This document shows, piece after piece, positions 44,911-57,000 of a DNA stretch of 64,000 nucleotides (positions within the stretch are counted from its first letter, which is position 1; each line of letters begins with the position of its first letter). A program made the translations under genes and the position numbers. This DNA is from Thamnaconus septentrionalis (Eukaryota > Chordata > Actinopteri > Tetraodontiformes > Monacanthidae), in assembly GCA_009823395.1 (NCBI GenBank), contig CM020502.1:15703444-15767443 (forward strand), read 5' to 3'. The notes beneath the pieces were generated by a model. That model searched no databases and was not told where the DNA came from. It worked only from the letters and a program-made list of their open reading frames with translations.

Positions 44911-46105
44911 ACGGACTGCGAGCACACATATCATGCCTTGATTTGAATTCCCACTATTGTTTGTCTGTCACAGGGTGAAAGATGACCGCGCTAGCATGGT
45001 GAATAATATTACAAAAAAACTAAACAAAAGAGTTGTATTTTTAAATTTTTCAGTGGGATTTTCGGCAAAGACACATTAGGCTAATTGGATCCTCTGATGT
45101 AATCAGATGATTCACCCTGATTTGAAGGGAAATAGGGCTTAGAAGTAAACAAGAGGCTTTGGCGCCGCCACTGCGGACCCTCCAACTGGTCTTAATGCTG
45201 GATTGAGACCAAAGCTGATTTCTTTTTTTTTTTACCTTAAGCATATTGATCACATATGTCAACCAAGGCCCGCTCTGCTATTTAAACTGAAAAACCGGAG
45301 CCTGAACGAACAATCTGTTGGGTTTCAATTTCAATGTCAGTGTGTCAGCTTTGATCTTGGCGCGTTTTCTCGTTGTTTTGTTTCAATTTTTCCTTTTTCT
45401 TTTAACACACCTGACATCTTATAACTTACTCAATATCATGGTTTTGCATTTTGGTGCCCGACCTAGTAATTTTTCAAACTGTTTTGACAGCATTGTAATT
45501 TCCATTTAAAACTAACTTTTGTTGCGGACCGCCAACTCCTTGCAGGCTCACCAGCCACAATAATTACACGCGATGAAACAATTTCATGCGGTGCTTTGTT
45601 GCATTTTATCAGAAGTACCCCTGTTTCTCATCCTGTCTGGCTCCTCTTTGAAAGCTTTCTAATGATTTAACTTGCGTAACACACTTGTGCTCTACGCGCA
45701 CAATGGAGGGAAAGGAGGTTCGGTATTTCTCTGAGTCTGACGCTCGTGATGAGGGCCGTGCTTTGTGCGAGCGCTCGACGTTTGTCAGAGGGAGGAGTGC
45801 ATTTTTGGAGCCGTCAGACAAGGAGGGAAGCATGCTAATCCCATCATCCCGGAAAAAAAGGCAGTGTTTGGTCTCAACAGGGGTGGAGTGTGCGCCGCTT
45901 TGTTCCTTGAGGGTGGCGGGCGAGTCGAGGAGGGGGATGAAAAATGAGTTTGGGTTGGAAATCTCTGCTTGAGTCTTGTCCCTGTGGTGGCGGTGGTGGT
46001 GGTGTGAGTCTGTGTGCGCAACAGCAACAGATGGAACCGCGACCGGACGCGACACTTCACATGACATTTGTCGCGTTAGCAGTTTTACAAATTGCTTTAC
46101 ATTAT
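44911..46105. other. Unassigned stretch, both strands open at 45.6-46.07 kb
   Basis: A 152-codon minus frame (46067-45609) and an 95-codon plus frame (45685-45972) overlap. Neither has a recognised motif and neither outranks the other, so no gene is called. Confidence 0.3.
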
Positions 46106-46270
46106 GTTTTGATAAGAAGAGGAAGAAGCCTTTATTAATCCAACATTGAGGACATTAGCATAATTGCAGCAACTATACAGTAGAAAAGAATGGAGATTAT
46201 ATTGATAAAAAAGGAATTAAATGAAATATTGATAGACTAGAAGGAACAAACAAGATATTCACATTCTATT
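46106..46270. repeat. Possible LINE/SINE 3'-end fragment
   Basis: AGAAGCCTTTATTAATCCAA resembles a common fish interspersed-repeat end; the rest is too diverged to place. Confidence 0.3.
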
Positions 46271-46389
46271 GAGGGCAACATTTGAATTGCAACACCACTG
46301 AGAGTTGCACTTTTCCGAACCTTATTCACCCCGTAACCTTCGGAACCCGTCAAACAGCACATAAGCACTGTTGGGTCTTTAAATGCAAC

Positions 46390-46761
46390 AGTAGCTGCGT
46401 TTTTCGCAAAATCGAAGCGATTTTTCTAAAATTTTCCACAAAATACAATTGCGGTTTTTGGGGTTTTTTCCTTTGAATGGTGTGAAGCGCAGACTGTAAA
46501 TCGCGAGAACGCCCCATTATCACTTCATGTGAACTGGTCACGTGACCCTGTACGTCACGTCCGCTGATGTGTAAATGCCAAAAAAGTGTTTCCATGACAC
46601 TTTTGCGATATACCTCTATGTGGATACGTGTAAAAAAAAAAAAACATCTCATGAGAGTGCCAAAACCTCTTAGCCATATTTGAGAGTTTTTCCAAGTTTA
46701 GGTGTTTCCATCACCAGTTTTTTATTGCCATATTTAGGTTTTGCATAGAAACGCAGCTACT
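46390..46761 (+). mobile_element. Harbinger-type MITE, family B copy 2
   Basis: Perfect ends AGTAGCTGCGTTT and AAACGCAGCTACT. The body shares TTTGCGATATACCTCTATGT and TTTTTATTGCCATATTTAGG with copy 1. The Myb-coding part is deleted. Confidence 0.75.
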
Positions 46762-47247
46762 GTGTCTTAAAATAGTCCAGTGCTCCGATACAGCAGTGCT
46801 AAAACCATGTGATTCTGTTTTCTTTAACTGATTTAGCATGTTTTGGGTTTTTTTTTCCATCTGGCTCCTATAATGGAAAGAAAAAACAACAATAGAGCCT
46901 AAAATCAACACAGAGATTAATAATTGTGGCTGAACTTGATATGTTCGCTGCCCTCGAGGCTCACTGATTTTAATCACCATTTTGGGGGGAAAAAGCAACC
47001 TGGAGCAATCGTGTGCGTGCATGCATGTGTGTCTGTGTGAGTGTGTGTGTGTGTATTCTGGCTGAGAAGGAGGGGAAAATAAAAAAGAAATAAAGTTCTT
47101 TGACTTTTCCCTAAGACGGACCCCCTGCAGTTTGGAAAAACAGAGTTGTTGATCACAGGGGTTGCAGCGCTGTGCAGATTACAAATTTAAAGTTCAGCCA
47201 AGCGAGCGAGAGCTGTGCCACACAAACAAGAAACAAACACGAACATG

Positions 47248-47250
<3 letters not shown>

Positions 47251-47290
<40 letters not shown>
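47251..47290. repeat. (CA)n microsatellite
   Basis: Uninterrupted run of about 20 units. Confidence 0.95.
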
Positions 47291-47957
47291 CGCGTCAGTC
47301 AGAAGTCTAATAGGGGACAGCAGGATGTAGGTGAATTGAGGAGGAAAGCCGGCCCTGCGTTTGTCTTGACCTTTTGTTTTTGTTGCAAAGTCGGTGAGTG
47401 ACTCTCTTCCTCATGGAACGTGTAGTTCGGTCACGTTACGTGTTAACCAAAGCCTTTTGTTCCAAAGGTCAACTCCTTACCGAGTCCTACCTTCCAAATC
47501 TGAAAAATGTCTTCGAAGACTCTGGGCAGAAATTTAAATTAGACGCGCGGAGGGGCGGCGTAAACTGTGGCAGAAGTGTTTTATGGGAGTGAAATGTTCC
47601 CACTGTGACGTGATGACTGGACATTGATGAGCTTATTTCATTACACATTAAGTAGCTTTGCGCTACTGCTAATCTTCCTTTTGTGGCTTAATCCTCTTCT
47701 TGCTCAGTCGCGGGACCACTGTTGGTTTTTAATGTCACACTTTACTCCGCTTAATCCCCACACGTTGCATTGTCTCTTGGACTTGACAGTGCCAATGATA
47801 AAAATAAATAAATAACTAAATCAGGTCAAAGTCATCAATCTTTAGGACATCATTATGAGAAACTACTAGAAAACAATGACAATCCAAACTTAAATCCACT
47901 GCCTACATATTCCATATAATAAACCTGTTGCTTGTATTGTGGCATTTGAGTGACTTC

Positions 47958-48222
47958 AAGGTCCAGTGTGTAAAATAGGCTTAATTTATGATTTTTACAT
48001 TGGTAAAAGCTTAACATACGGCCCATAAATAAATAGATTAAAGTGTATGGTCACGGTACAGTAAAAGTAATTTGGTTTTCCTACACTTAGAATGGTTCTT
48101 ATATGTATATAACAATATACATCGATCAAGGGTTCCCAGTTAGCTGCCATCTTGCACCGTCATATTTCTAAGGAAGCCTGCTGTGGACAATCCAGGTATC
48201 CAAATATTACACACTTAACCTT
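47958..48222 (-). mobile_element. MITE family A, copy 6 (inverted, internally deleted)
   Basis: Both terminal repeats are intact (AAGGTCCAGTGTGTAAAAT at left; ATTACACACTTAACCTT at right). About 200 bp of the body (from AAACAGTGACATC to the GGTTTATTTG region) is missing. Confidence 0.75.
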
Positions 48223-49447
48223 TAACAGTTGTTTCCTGGTAAAGAGGAAACTCAGACTAAGCAGAAATATTACTGCTGTGAAATGGCCGTCGGTTGCTGT
48301 TTGCCAAACTCTTCACCCTTCTAGAGACACTGTAGAAATGTATGTGGTCTTTAAAACACAGTGCGGGAAACTTGCAGAAACATTCCACATCCGCTTTCTA
48401 CCAAGCCACACAGAAACCCGGCAAGGTTTGGCCTTCAAGCATGTTGGCAGGTTAACCATTCCTGACTGCTGAACTGCTCTGTCTGCACCCAAGTGCAAGT
48501 ACAAGTACACGTGATCCGTCTGGAGTCAGGAGGTCACGGCCAAATATGTGAATATTTACATTTCCTCCCATAATTTGTTTCATCATGACCTTGGAGAAAA
48601 GCAACTCAAACAATGTCACATTGTAATGAGTGTTTTTAGGATTCTGTCTGCAAATAAAGATCTGTGGGTCTTGTTCGTGCCAGCAGCTGTTCAACCAACA
48701 AGATCCTAATCTGGATTTTTGTCAGTGTTTAGCCTAGTTTGCCTTTGAATCTTTGTTTGCTTTTTTCTTTCTTTCAGTGTTTTTTTTTAGTGCAGAAAGA
48801 AAACCCCGTCGGAATAAATCACGGCGCAGTGTGGAACTACCAAAAACACACCGATGACATTTATGATCCACCTCAGGGGGTTTAGACAAAGTGCTTAGCT
48901 TGACCCTGCGCAGCTTTTCTTTATTTCTTTTTTTTTTTTTTTTTACTGCTCGCGTGATGTTCCTTTACTACCCCGAGCAACATTTCACCAGGGATATGTC
49001 ATCCATTCCCCTGTGCGGTTAGACTTTACCCAGATGCGCAGCATGTTGGAGATGAAATGTGAGCGCCAGACCCGCTCCAACTGGACCAGCGCAGAACATT
49101 CAGCAGCACAGCTGCCTACTGTGTACAGCAAAGCAATAGTGGTCTTGACTGATGTGATGTTCTTTCTTCTTCTTCTTCTTCTTCTTCTTCTATGTGACTG
49201 GATCGTGATGGCCGACCTCTGATTGCTGCTACAGGTAAGTTCTGGTCATTTTTTTTTGTTCCGCTCAATGCTTGAACTGTTGGCCGGGTGGTTGCTTGGG
49301 GTCTCCTGCATTCAGCAGAAGCCCAGTAGTAAGGCGTCCGCGTTTTGCTGTTTCCCCTGCAGTCAGTTTCTTGTCAGTTTATTGCAAGGATGCGTAGAAA
49401 GGCATTCAGACTCGAACTCGCACCCTAGCGCGACTAATAGTCTCTGG
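48223..49447. other. Unassigned stretch with (TTC)n
   Basis: A (TTC)n run lies at about 49162-49192, and a poly-T run near 48929-48944. No exon is supported. Confidence 0.4.
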
Positions 49448-49558
49448 TTGGCCTCACGTGCATGGTTTTAGGACTGCAGGAAGAACCCCCCCCCCCCCGG
49501 GGATCGAACCCACAACTTTTCACTGAGTGCTAACCTCCTCACCACCATGTGGCTCAAC
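49448..49558 (-). mobile_element. Degenerate SINE fragment
   Basis: GCATGGTTTTAGGACTGCAG followed by GGGATCGAACCCACAAC and GCTAACCTCC resembles the inverted conserved region and B-box of a fish SINE. Confidence 0.4.
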
Positions 49559-49652
49559 TTCTCTCTTCATTTTCCTTTTAAGAACAAGATTTTTTTTTAA
49601 TACACAGCTAATTTCTCAAAGAGAAACAACGGTAGCAAACTTTTCTGTTGGT

Positions 49653-50098
49653 CAGAGGTGGGAAGTACTTTGTTACTGTGCATACATTTCAGGTATTTGT
49701 ACTTGACTTGAGCATTTCTTTTTCTGACAGCGTTTTACTTTTACACCCTACATCTGTACACGTATATCTCTACTTTCTAATTTTTACATTGGAAAACACG
49801 CTTGCTGCTTTTGTGCTTAAAAGATACAAATTCTGTTTAAAGTCAATTTGTTGTTGTGGCTTGAAGTGGAGATATTTGAACTATGCTGTTGTTGTATTTT
49901 GATATAAAAGTGGATGATATTTCAGAGGCAGATTATTTTAGAGTTCTTCAGCTTTGGGGTCACTCCGGTCACTTCAGTCCACATTACTGTGTCACAACTT
50001 TTTTTATTTTTTTTTCCTTGTCTTGGTTTATTAATGGCAAACAAATATGAAGAAATCTGTTCTTTCTTACTTCAACTTGAGTAAAGGACTTGAATCTG
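49653..50098. mobile_element. Dispersed repeat, family C copy 2
   Basis: Same body as 25081-25680: GGGAAGTACTTTGTTACTGT, then GTATTTGTACTTGACTTGAG and CAACTTGAGTAAAGGACTTG. Confidence 0.55.
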
Positions 50099-50758
50099 TA
50101 GTGTTCCACAGCCAGGAAAAGGGTGTCCAGGGTGCAGGACAGCAGAATCTGTGTCACAATCTGCCACAGCGGTTGCAAAATACCCTTTTGTTGAACTCTT
50201 TCAACACAGTGAGGGGGCTGAATGATGCGGTCTCCTAGTCGGGGTGATCTGATCGATCAACTGCTGTTTGTCATGAGCTAATATTCAGTGATCCAGCCGT
50301 GCATTCAGAAAAGGCAGATACCCAGCAGTGCTGATGCAGAAGTTGTCAGTTGAATTTATTATGTAGTGCCCTGACAGACGGCGTCTGTGTCCTCTCGTTC
50401 CTGCTGAGGCTTCTGGAGCAGTTTCGGCTTTTCAACACCAGGCGTTCACGGCAAGTTCTGGCGCTGCGACAAAAGCTGACAGGAGGGGGCAGTGGGGGTC
50501 TAATGTACATAATATAACTTACTTAGGGATGTGCAGTGTGATGTGATTCAGATGGACTGAGGGGGATTCTCATGGACCCTGTGTGTTCCACCAGCACAGT
50601 GTCACTTGAGCTGTGTGCAGTGATGCCTTTTTTAATTATTATAACTGGAGATTAAAGTATAGTTTGTTAAAATTAAATTATGTTTTGATTCACATTTTAT
50701 ACATCTTACAAATTTGTCATTATTCACAAAGAACAAAAGCTCCATTTATATACATATA

Positions 50759-51088
50759 CATACACTACCAGTCAAAAGTTTGGACACACCTTCTCATGCA
50801 TATTTTTTTTTTTCACTGCAGATAGATACGGACGACATAAAATATATGAGCAGGATATATGTAATTATGATAAAAACATGTTCAATGCATCTAAATCATT
50901 TTTATGAAAGGTGGCTATTTTGAAGAGTTTAAATGTAAAAGTTATAAAGTTATTTTGCACTTTTATTGTTTCCTCCATAATTCCATGTGTGTTCATATGT
51001 AGTTTTGATGCCTTCAGTGAGAAACTGTAATGTCAATAGTCATGAGACTGAAAGAAAAGACATTCAATTCATGGTGTGTCCATAGGGT
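50759..51088. mobile_element. Tc1/mariner-type MITE
   Basis: The left end ACACTACCAGTCAAAAGTTT and following GGACACACCTTCTCAT is the classic fish Tc1-like end. The right end keeps TTCATGGTGTGTCCA and then loses its terminus. Confidence 0.75.
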
Positions 51089-52149
51089 GACACACCAATT
51101 ATTTTCCAGGCCTGACAAAGAAATCCCTAAAATATAGAATAGATATTAAGATACTAATAACAAAGTAACACTTAAAAAAAATGACAATGATGTTAATAAT
51201 TACAAAGTCATGTCCTAAGCAATCCACTTGCCTGTGTACAACTTGCTGATCAGTATTGGCTGGTGGCTTGATTGTTGACTGATTGGGTAGCGCCTTCCTA
51301 AATGGTGATTGGTGGATTATCCAAATTCCCCGGAGCGGAGCTCCCCTGTCTTCCTCCAAAATGTGAAGGTACAGCTATATTTCTGTCAAAAGCTCATTTG
51401 GGCCTCGCGTGAAACCCTCCGTTGGTCTTCTGGCTGTAGAAATCCAGTCACAGATTTTAGATTCACCATTCACACAAAACGTATTGTGCACGTCTCAGTG
51501 TGGCGTTTGCACATTACGTTACGTCTTGCTTTCAGGCAGGGGCGGGTGCGGAGGTTTGGGGGGGGGGGGGGCAGCACCTACACTACACTTGTGTGGCCTT
51601 GTATGATCCTGTCATAATCGTGCCCGAATTTAAGTTAGGTATGAGACGCTTATGAACCCCCTGGCAGTTGGAGTGGAGCTCTGCTGCGTTTTCATGCTTC
51701 AGGGAAAGTAAAAAAATGCTCTCAGGCTGGCAAAGCAGCTTGAATTATTCATGGCGATTGAAGGAGAGGAGCTGTAAAAGCCTTCATTTTTACTTTTCTG
51801 CCCCCCGGCTGTTTTGTTCCTTGGTTGACACCCCGTGATGGGCCGAGTCGGGCCTGGAAGGGTTGTGACTGTCTGATGGGAATGATGACACCTGGACTGC
51901 TGCTGGTCACACCGTCAGGTGAAGCACCTGGACTTCAGGTTGCTGCTGTGTCTGCTTTTTGAGGGTTGATGTCAGATCGCCACTTAAAAGTCGGAACCCA
52001 GAGAGTCAAACTTTGCGACTTGCTGTGGATATGTTGCTGGCGATTTCTAGCTTAGAGTTAACAGGAAAAGAAAGAAAGTTAAAAAAAAAAAAAAACAAAA
52101 AGATGGACACTCTCTAACTGTGAAACTTCCCTCGTCAAACGCGTTGAGA

Positions 52150-52565
52150 GACGCTACCGTTCGAAAGTTTGGGGTCACTGACTAGTTTCTGCTTTGATCT
52201 CAATTATGACCAGTTTTCTGAAATAATGACCTTGAATGCTGCGCAATCATTATAAGTGCAAGGAAATCAGTCAAGATATGCTGAATAAGTACGGGAACAT
52301 TTTAGTGTTGAATGAGAACCATTTCCAATGTCTAATTAGTAAGTTTAGCAGAGTGGGATTATAATACAAAGCTTTGTTTTCGAAAATGTTCGCAGTATTT
52401 ACCAATTTTAAAGCATTCAACTTCTGCAATGACGGCTGCATACTGCACACTTGATATTCATTCTCTAAAATCACATTCAAACAGACATTCAAGGCAACAA
52501 CTGTCAAAGCCACATAATGTGTTCAGCACATCCTGACTGATTTTCATTCACTAGTCATATTCTTA
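52150..52565. mobile_element. Tc1/mariner-type fragment
   Basis: ACGCTACCGTTCGAAAGTTT followed by GGGGTCACT is a second fish Tc1-like terminus. The other end is not recognisable. Confidence 0.65.
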
Positions 52566-52690
52566 CAGCATTCCAGTAGATTATTTCATGAAGCTGCTTT
52601 TAATGGAGTTCAATTCAGAAATGAGTCAGCGACCCAAAACTCAACGGTCGTGTAGATATGTGAAAGTTTAATTAATTAAGTCCTCTTCTC

Positions 52691-52718
52691 GTTTTTTTTT
52701 TTTTTTTTTTTTTTTTTT
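52691..52718. repeat. Poly-T run
   Basis: About 28 T residues. Confidence 0.9.
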
Positions 52719-53002
52719 GTAACTTACAATTAAAAGATCCATAATTTGGCTGTGGATTAATTTTGCATGTTGCCCTGCAGCCTGCCTCACTCTGGAGGCT
52801 CTGGGTTAATACACGTGATTCGCTTGAGTCATAGTAGATGAGTCGTTTCGTCTCGACTGGAGTTGCACGCACACAGTGACACACTGGATCTTGAGGTCAA
52901 GTTGTATCCAGTGTGTCACCGTGTCGTTGTTGTCATCCGCGATGAACCTCTGCAAGGCTGCGTTCAACACTGCACGACTACCACTGTGTTTTGAGCCTAG
53001 TA

Positions 53003-53386
53003 CAGGCATGGGCAAACTACGGCCCGGGGGCCATTTGTGGCCCGTTAAGCTTTTAAATCCGTCTCGCCGAACGTGGAGAAATGATATTAATAGTAAGTAA
53101 TTCATAAAATAGCTGTATTTCATCTATTTTTTCAGTGTTTTCAGAGTCATTTCAATAAAGAGCTAAACGCCGTGGGACTTCGAAGACACTGATTTGGTTG
53201 TAACTTTGCTTTGGTTCATTTTCAATTGTCATTAAAGCAACATGTTTTCTACATATCTCATAATATATTTTTCCTCATATGAGGTGGCTCACCAAGACAC
53301 TCCATCCATCTGCTGCTGCTCCGGCCCCTCTGGCACATTTTACAACCTGCTGTGGCCACACCAGTCGAACAGTTTGCCCTCCCCTG
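53003..53386. mobile_element. hAT MITE, family D copy 2 (384 bp)
   Basis: The ends are CAGGCATGGGCAAACTACG and the inverse of CAGGGGAGGGCAAACTG. The flanks GCCTAGTA and GTCTAGTA match at 7 of 8 positions. Confidence 0.85.
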
Positions 53387-53851
53387 GTCTAGTAGCGCCT
53401 CTTAAAATCGCTTTTTCTTGAGTTGCGAGTTGCCGTATGTGCACAGAAAACACGACGTTCGCTTAAAAACAAATGGAAGGTACATCAGCAATACACACTT
53501 GTTCCAGATGTGACATCTAGTCATCATCAGAATAAAACAGACTGATAATCAAAAAAACTCAGAAAATAGTAGTTATTTTCTGGTGCAGCTGGATTTCGGG
53601 TGACGGAACGCTGTTGAATTGGACTTGTCAACCTGTAACTGGAGATCGTGGAGTGGTTCACAAGGATTAGTTGGCTCATTTGATCTTGGAAATGTGCTTG
53701 ATTTCAGTCTAGGTGAGCTTCCTCAATAGGCCCTGAGGAATTATTATGGGTAAAGTAAATACAGTACTGTACACCTATTGGGAGGATATGAGAAAATTTG
53801 TCTGAGTAATGTTCACCATTTACAAACTATTTCATTTCATTATTCTAACAT

Positions 53852-53988
53852 TGCGTATCTCCATATGGATACGTGTCAAACCTTTTAGCCATATTTGAGA
53901 GGTTTTCCAACTTTAGCTGCTTCCATCACCAGTTTTTTATTGCCATATTTTGGTTTTGCGCAAATCCTAGGGTCATGGAAACACAGCT
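53852..53988 (+). mobile_element. Harbinger-type MITE, family B copy 3 (right half only)
   Basis: Has CCAGTTTTTTATTGCCATAT and the terminal GGTCATGGAAACACAGCTTT. Confidence 0.65.
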
Positions 53989-55707
53989 TTTATCATAACC
54001 TCCTTTTTTCTCCTTTTTGATTTCCTATTGCACATTTTCCAACAAAAAGAAAACCTTTTTGGCACTTTTCATTTTTTTTTTTTGTTTGTTTGTTTTGCTC
54101 AAGCCTGCATTTGTCCTCGTTCTGCAAGTGCTTCCACCTTGTTGGCTGTGGTTGCAGACCTGTTACGTAACGCTCATAGCAGCGCTGTCCCGCCGAACAA
54201 CCAGCCCATGGGCTCTCCTCGCCCCACCCCGACCCCCCGCCCCCTGCCCCTCCGCTCCGTCGACAAGGCCCCTCTGAACTTTGAAGAGCGTTAACGCCGC
54301 GCAGCAGCAGTTTGCCCAAATTTGTTTCGTCCTTCGCTCTCTCCCCTTCACGCCGACCATCTGTCACTCCCGCTGATAGCCTCTCTCCTCCTCCTCGCTC
54401 GGCCAGCTCCTCTTTTTGCTGACTCACCCCACTCTCCCCTCCTCCCCTCCCCCACTCCCCCCCCTCCCTGGAATTACAATATGAACCAAAATAGCTGACC
54501 CTCTCTTCCTCTCTTCCACTCGATCTTTATTGCGCCATTTTCTTACAATGTCTGAGCTTCTCCTCTGCGATTGCCGCTCCGCTGCTGAGGCGGCTCTAAC
54601 AAGCCGTGACTGACAAATATGACTGGGGGGCGGGTGAAATTCCTCCCGCTGCAAATTTGATTTTGGTTTCTGTCGAAATACGTCGAGCGGGAAGTCAGCC
54701 GTGGTTTATCTTGACCCACGAGTTTGATGTCAATCATAAACAGGATAGTACATCAAGCATTTTTTTTTTCAAAGGGCTGGTGGGAGATTTTCGTACATAT
54801 TTTGTTCTTTACATAGCAGGAAGCAGTTTATCAATGTGGTTATCAGGCTCCTCCCACTCTTCTACGTTTGTATGAATTTTGTGATCTCCGGGTGGTGGAA
54901 GATGAATTTCATTTTGGTTTTGTTGGTGTTTGTCCTTTATATTGTGATTTAAGGAATACTCTTTTTAAATCAATTCAGTTAAAGTCCTGATTTATTCTGG
55001 ACTATTTATTTGTATTTATTATGACAGTGAGATTCTGTGCTGGTTGTTTGAAAATTATGTTTTTGCTTTGGCTGAATTTATAGAAAAAGGCCTGTAAGGT
55101 GTCGGCGACAAAGTGTTTTGCATCCTATCTGACAAACCATTTTTGTCCCTATTTTTATAGGTTGTGTTGTGTTTTTCTTTGTTGTGTAGTCATGTGGCTA
55201 TCTTGGATGTAAATGTGGGAATATTATTTGACAAATGTATTGATCAGTGTCCCATGAGGGCTGGGCACCAATCGGGATGTTTGACGCATATATAAACATA
55301 TCTATGTATCTATCTGTCTGTCTCTCTGTAAAGGTTTATTTAATAGTTAGAAGAGAAAAATAATGCAGTGGTGTGTTTTGGAAAAGTCTTTGCCGGCAGC
55401 GTTGAGCTCCAAGTGTATCACATAACCTTAGATGTAGCATTGAGCGTGTCTAATAGGCAGCCTCTCTTTGCCGAGCGCACATCCTGTCTGATCGGGCCCG
55501 AAATGAGTCTGTCTTTCCGAACCTGCTGACTAATGCCAAGTGGGTGGATGAACAGGAGCGTCGCACAAAGGGCATGGCGAGAAAGCAGCAGGGCCTCTGC
55601 CGGGTGCTCTCACATGGCACGTTGAAGCTTTCCAATCAGGTCAGCGTCCCTCTTCTCAGGGTTCGTCTCCACTCGTGTCAGGAAAGACTGCGGGAAAGAC
55701 TTTTCAG
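53989..55707. other. Unassigned stretch; C-rich segment at 54.18-54.66 kb
   Basis: A plus-strand frame at 54145-54294 follows a GTGGTTGCAG possible acceptor and reads DLLRNAHSSAVPPNNQPMG then a proline-rich end before TAA. It is low in complexity and has no recognised relatives. A second frame at 55544-55650 ends near TCCAATCAG|GTCAGC. Neither is strong enough to call as an exon. Confidence 0.3.
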
Positions 55708-55749
55708 TGTGTGTGCGTGTGTGTGTGTGTGTGTGTGCGTGTGCGTGTG
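55708..55749. repeat. (GT)n microsatellite
   Basis: Imperfect GT/GC run of about 20 units. Confidence 0.9.
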
Positions 55750-56124
55750 TGTTTTTGCCCATCGCTGCTTGTTTCTCTGAGCCGTGACTGTGAGGAGTAA
55801 ACAGTCTCTCAGGGCCCCTCGTCTGACGCCTTCTCTCTCCGTCTCCAGCGATAATGGGGTTGCGTTAGCGGCTACGGTTGCGTCGACGATCTGCGCTGCA
55901 GCTTGCCGGTTTATCAGTTGTTCCTTTGTTGCTTTTGAGTGTCCTATTTGACACAGGTGGGTAATGAGCAGAATAAACATGTCACTTGAGCACGCAGCAG
56001 ACAGTTTGCTACAGCTGGTACAGGTGTTCACAGTGAATGGACTGTGATGAATGTGGGCTGTGAGCACTTTCTTATACAGTCTATTGCATTATTGATTATC
56101 ACTCCAATCATAAGGCATTATGAT

Positions 56125-56460
56125 AATAATAATAAATAAATAATAAACTTTTATTTGTACAGCGCTAAATCACAACCAATGGCGTCTCAAAGCGCTTTAT
56201 ACAATCAGAGAGAACCAACTGGGCCCCCGGAGCAAGCAAGATGCGACAGTGGCTGGGAAAAACTCCCCTGTGGGAAGAAACCTGGGGCAGAACCAGACTC
56301 CAGAGGGCCATCATCTGCCTATGAGTAGTTGGGGTGAAATACAAAAATAGAGGAGAAAGAGAGAAAGGAGTAGAGTGAGCCAGGGTGGCAGACAGGACAG
56401 AGTGAAAAACAGATACACCAACCAGGCATTCACAAAACGGATACAAACACAAAGAATAGG
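56125..56460 (-). mobile_element. Interspersed repeat (LINE/SINE 3'-region type)
   Basis: AACTTTTATTTGTACAGCGC, CAAAGCGCTTTATACAATCA, GGGAAAAACTCCCCTGTGGG and AGAAACCTGGGGCAGAACCA form a well-known fish interspersed repeat block. Family not named. Confidence 0.5.
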
Positions 56461-56788
56461 AAATAATTCAAGGCTGCTGTCCGTGTGGGCTGTAAGTGTC
56501 CATGCTTTGGAAGGCAAGAGCCTATCCCGATGGACAATCTGCCGATAGGACAAGTCCAGGTCCTAGGCGTGGTGGTGGGACAAGCGATGACACCAAGACC
56601 CCCAGGACAGCACAATCCAGCTCCTGGCGCAGTGGTCATCACCTGCCGGGGACACAGAGACTGCGGCAGTATCATGCATATCGAGCATACTTTACAAAGC
56701 ATAATGAGAGCTAGTTTGGACAGAGTAGATAGAGTCAAAAGAGTCAGATAGAGTCAAAAGAGTCAAAGATTGATGCATTCATTCAACT

Positions 56789-57000
56789 AGGGCTGTACCG
56801 ATGTGGAATTTTTTGCCGATAACTGATGAAAATATCGCTGTCATGGCTGATGTCTGATATTTGCCAACGACGTCATGATCTGCATATTAAGTTCAAAATG
56901 GTTCTAAAATCTGATGACCACGAGATTGGCTTCTTCTTTTTATTTCAAAAAAAGGGCATTAAGTTGAATATGGGCGACAGTTTTTTGTTTAGGGTTGTTT
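56789..57000 (+). mobile_element. hAT left-end fragment
   Basis: TAGGGCTGTACCGATGTGG resembles the hAT left ends elsewhere in the window. No right end is found. Confidence 0.4.

Noticed and set aside
45609..46067. 152-codon minus-strand gene
   Set aside because: The opposite strand is also open over much of the same span, the frame contains a His run from a (GGT)n-type repeat, and no motif or splice site supports it.
54145..54294. A terminal coding exon rich in proline
   Set aside because: C-rich low-complexity sequence explains the composition; no homologue is recognised and the acceptor has a poor pyrimidine tract.
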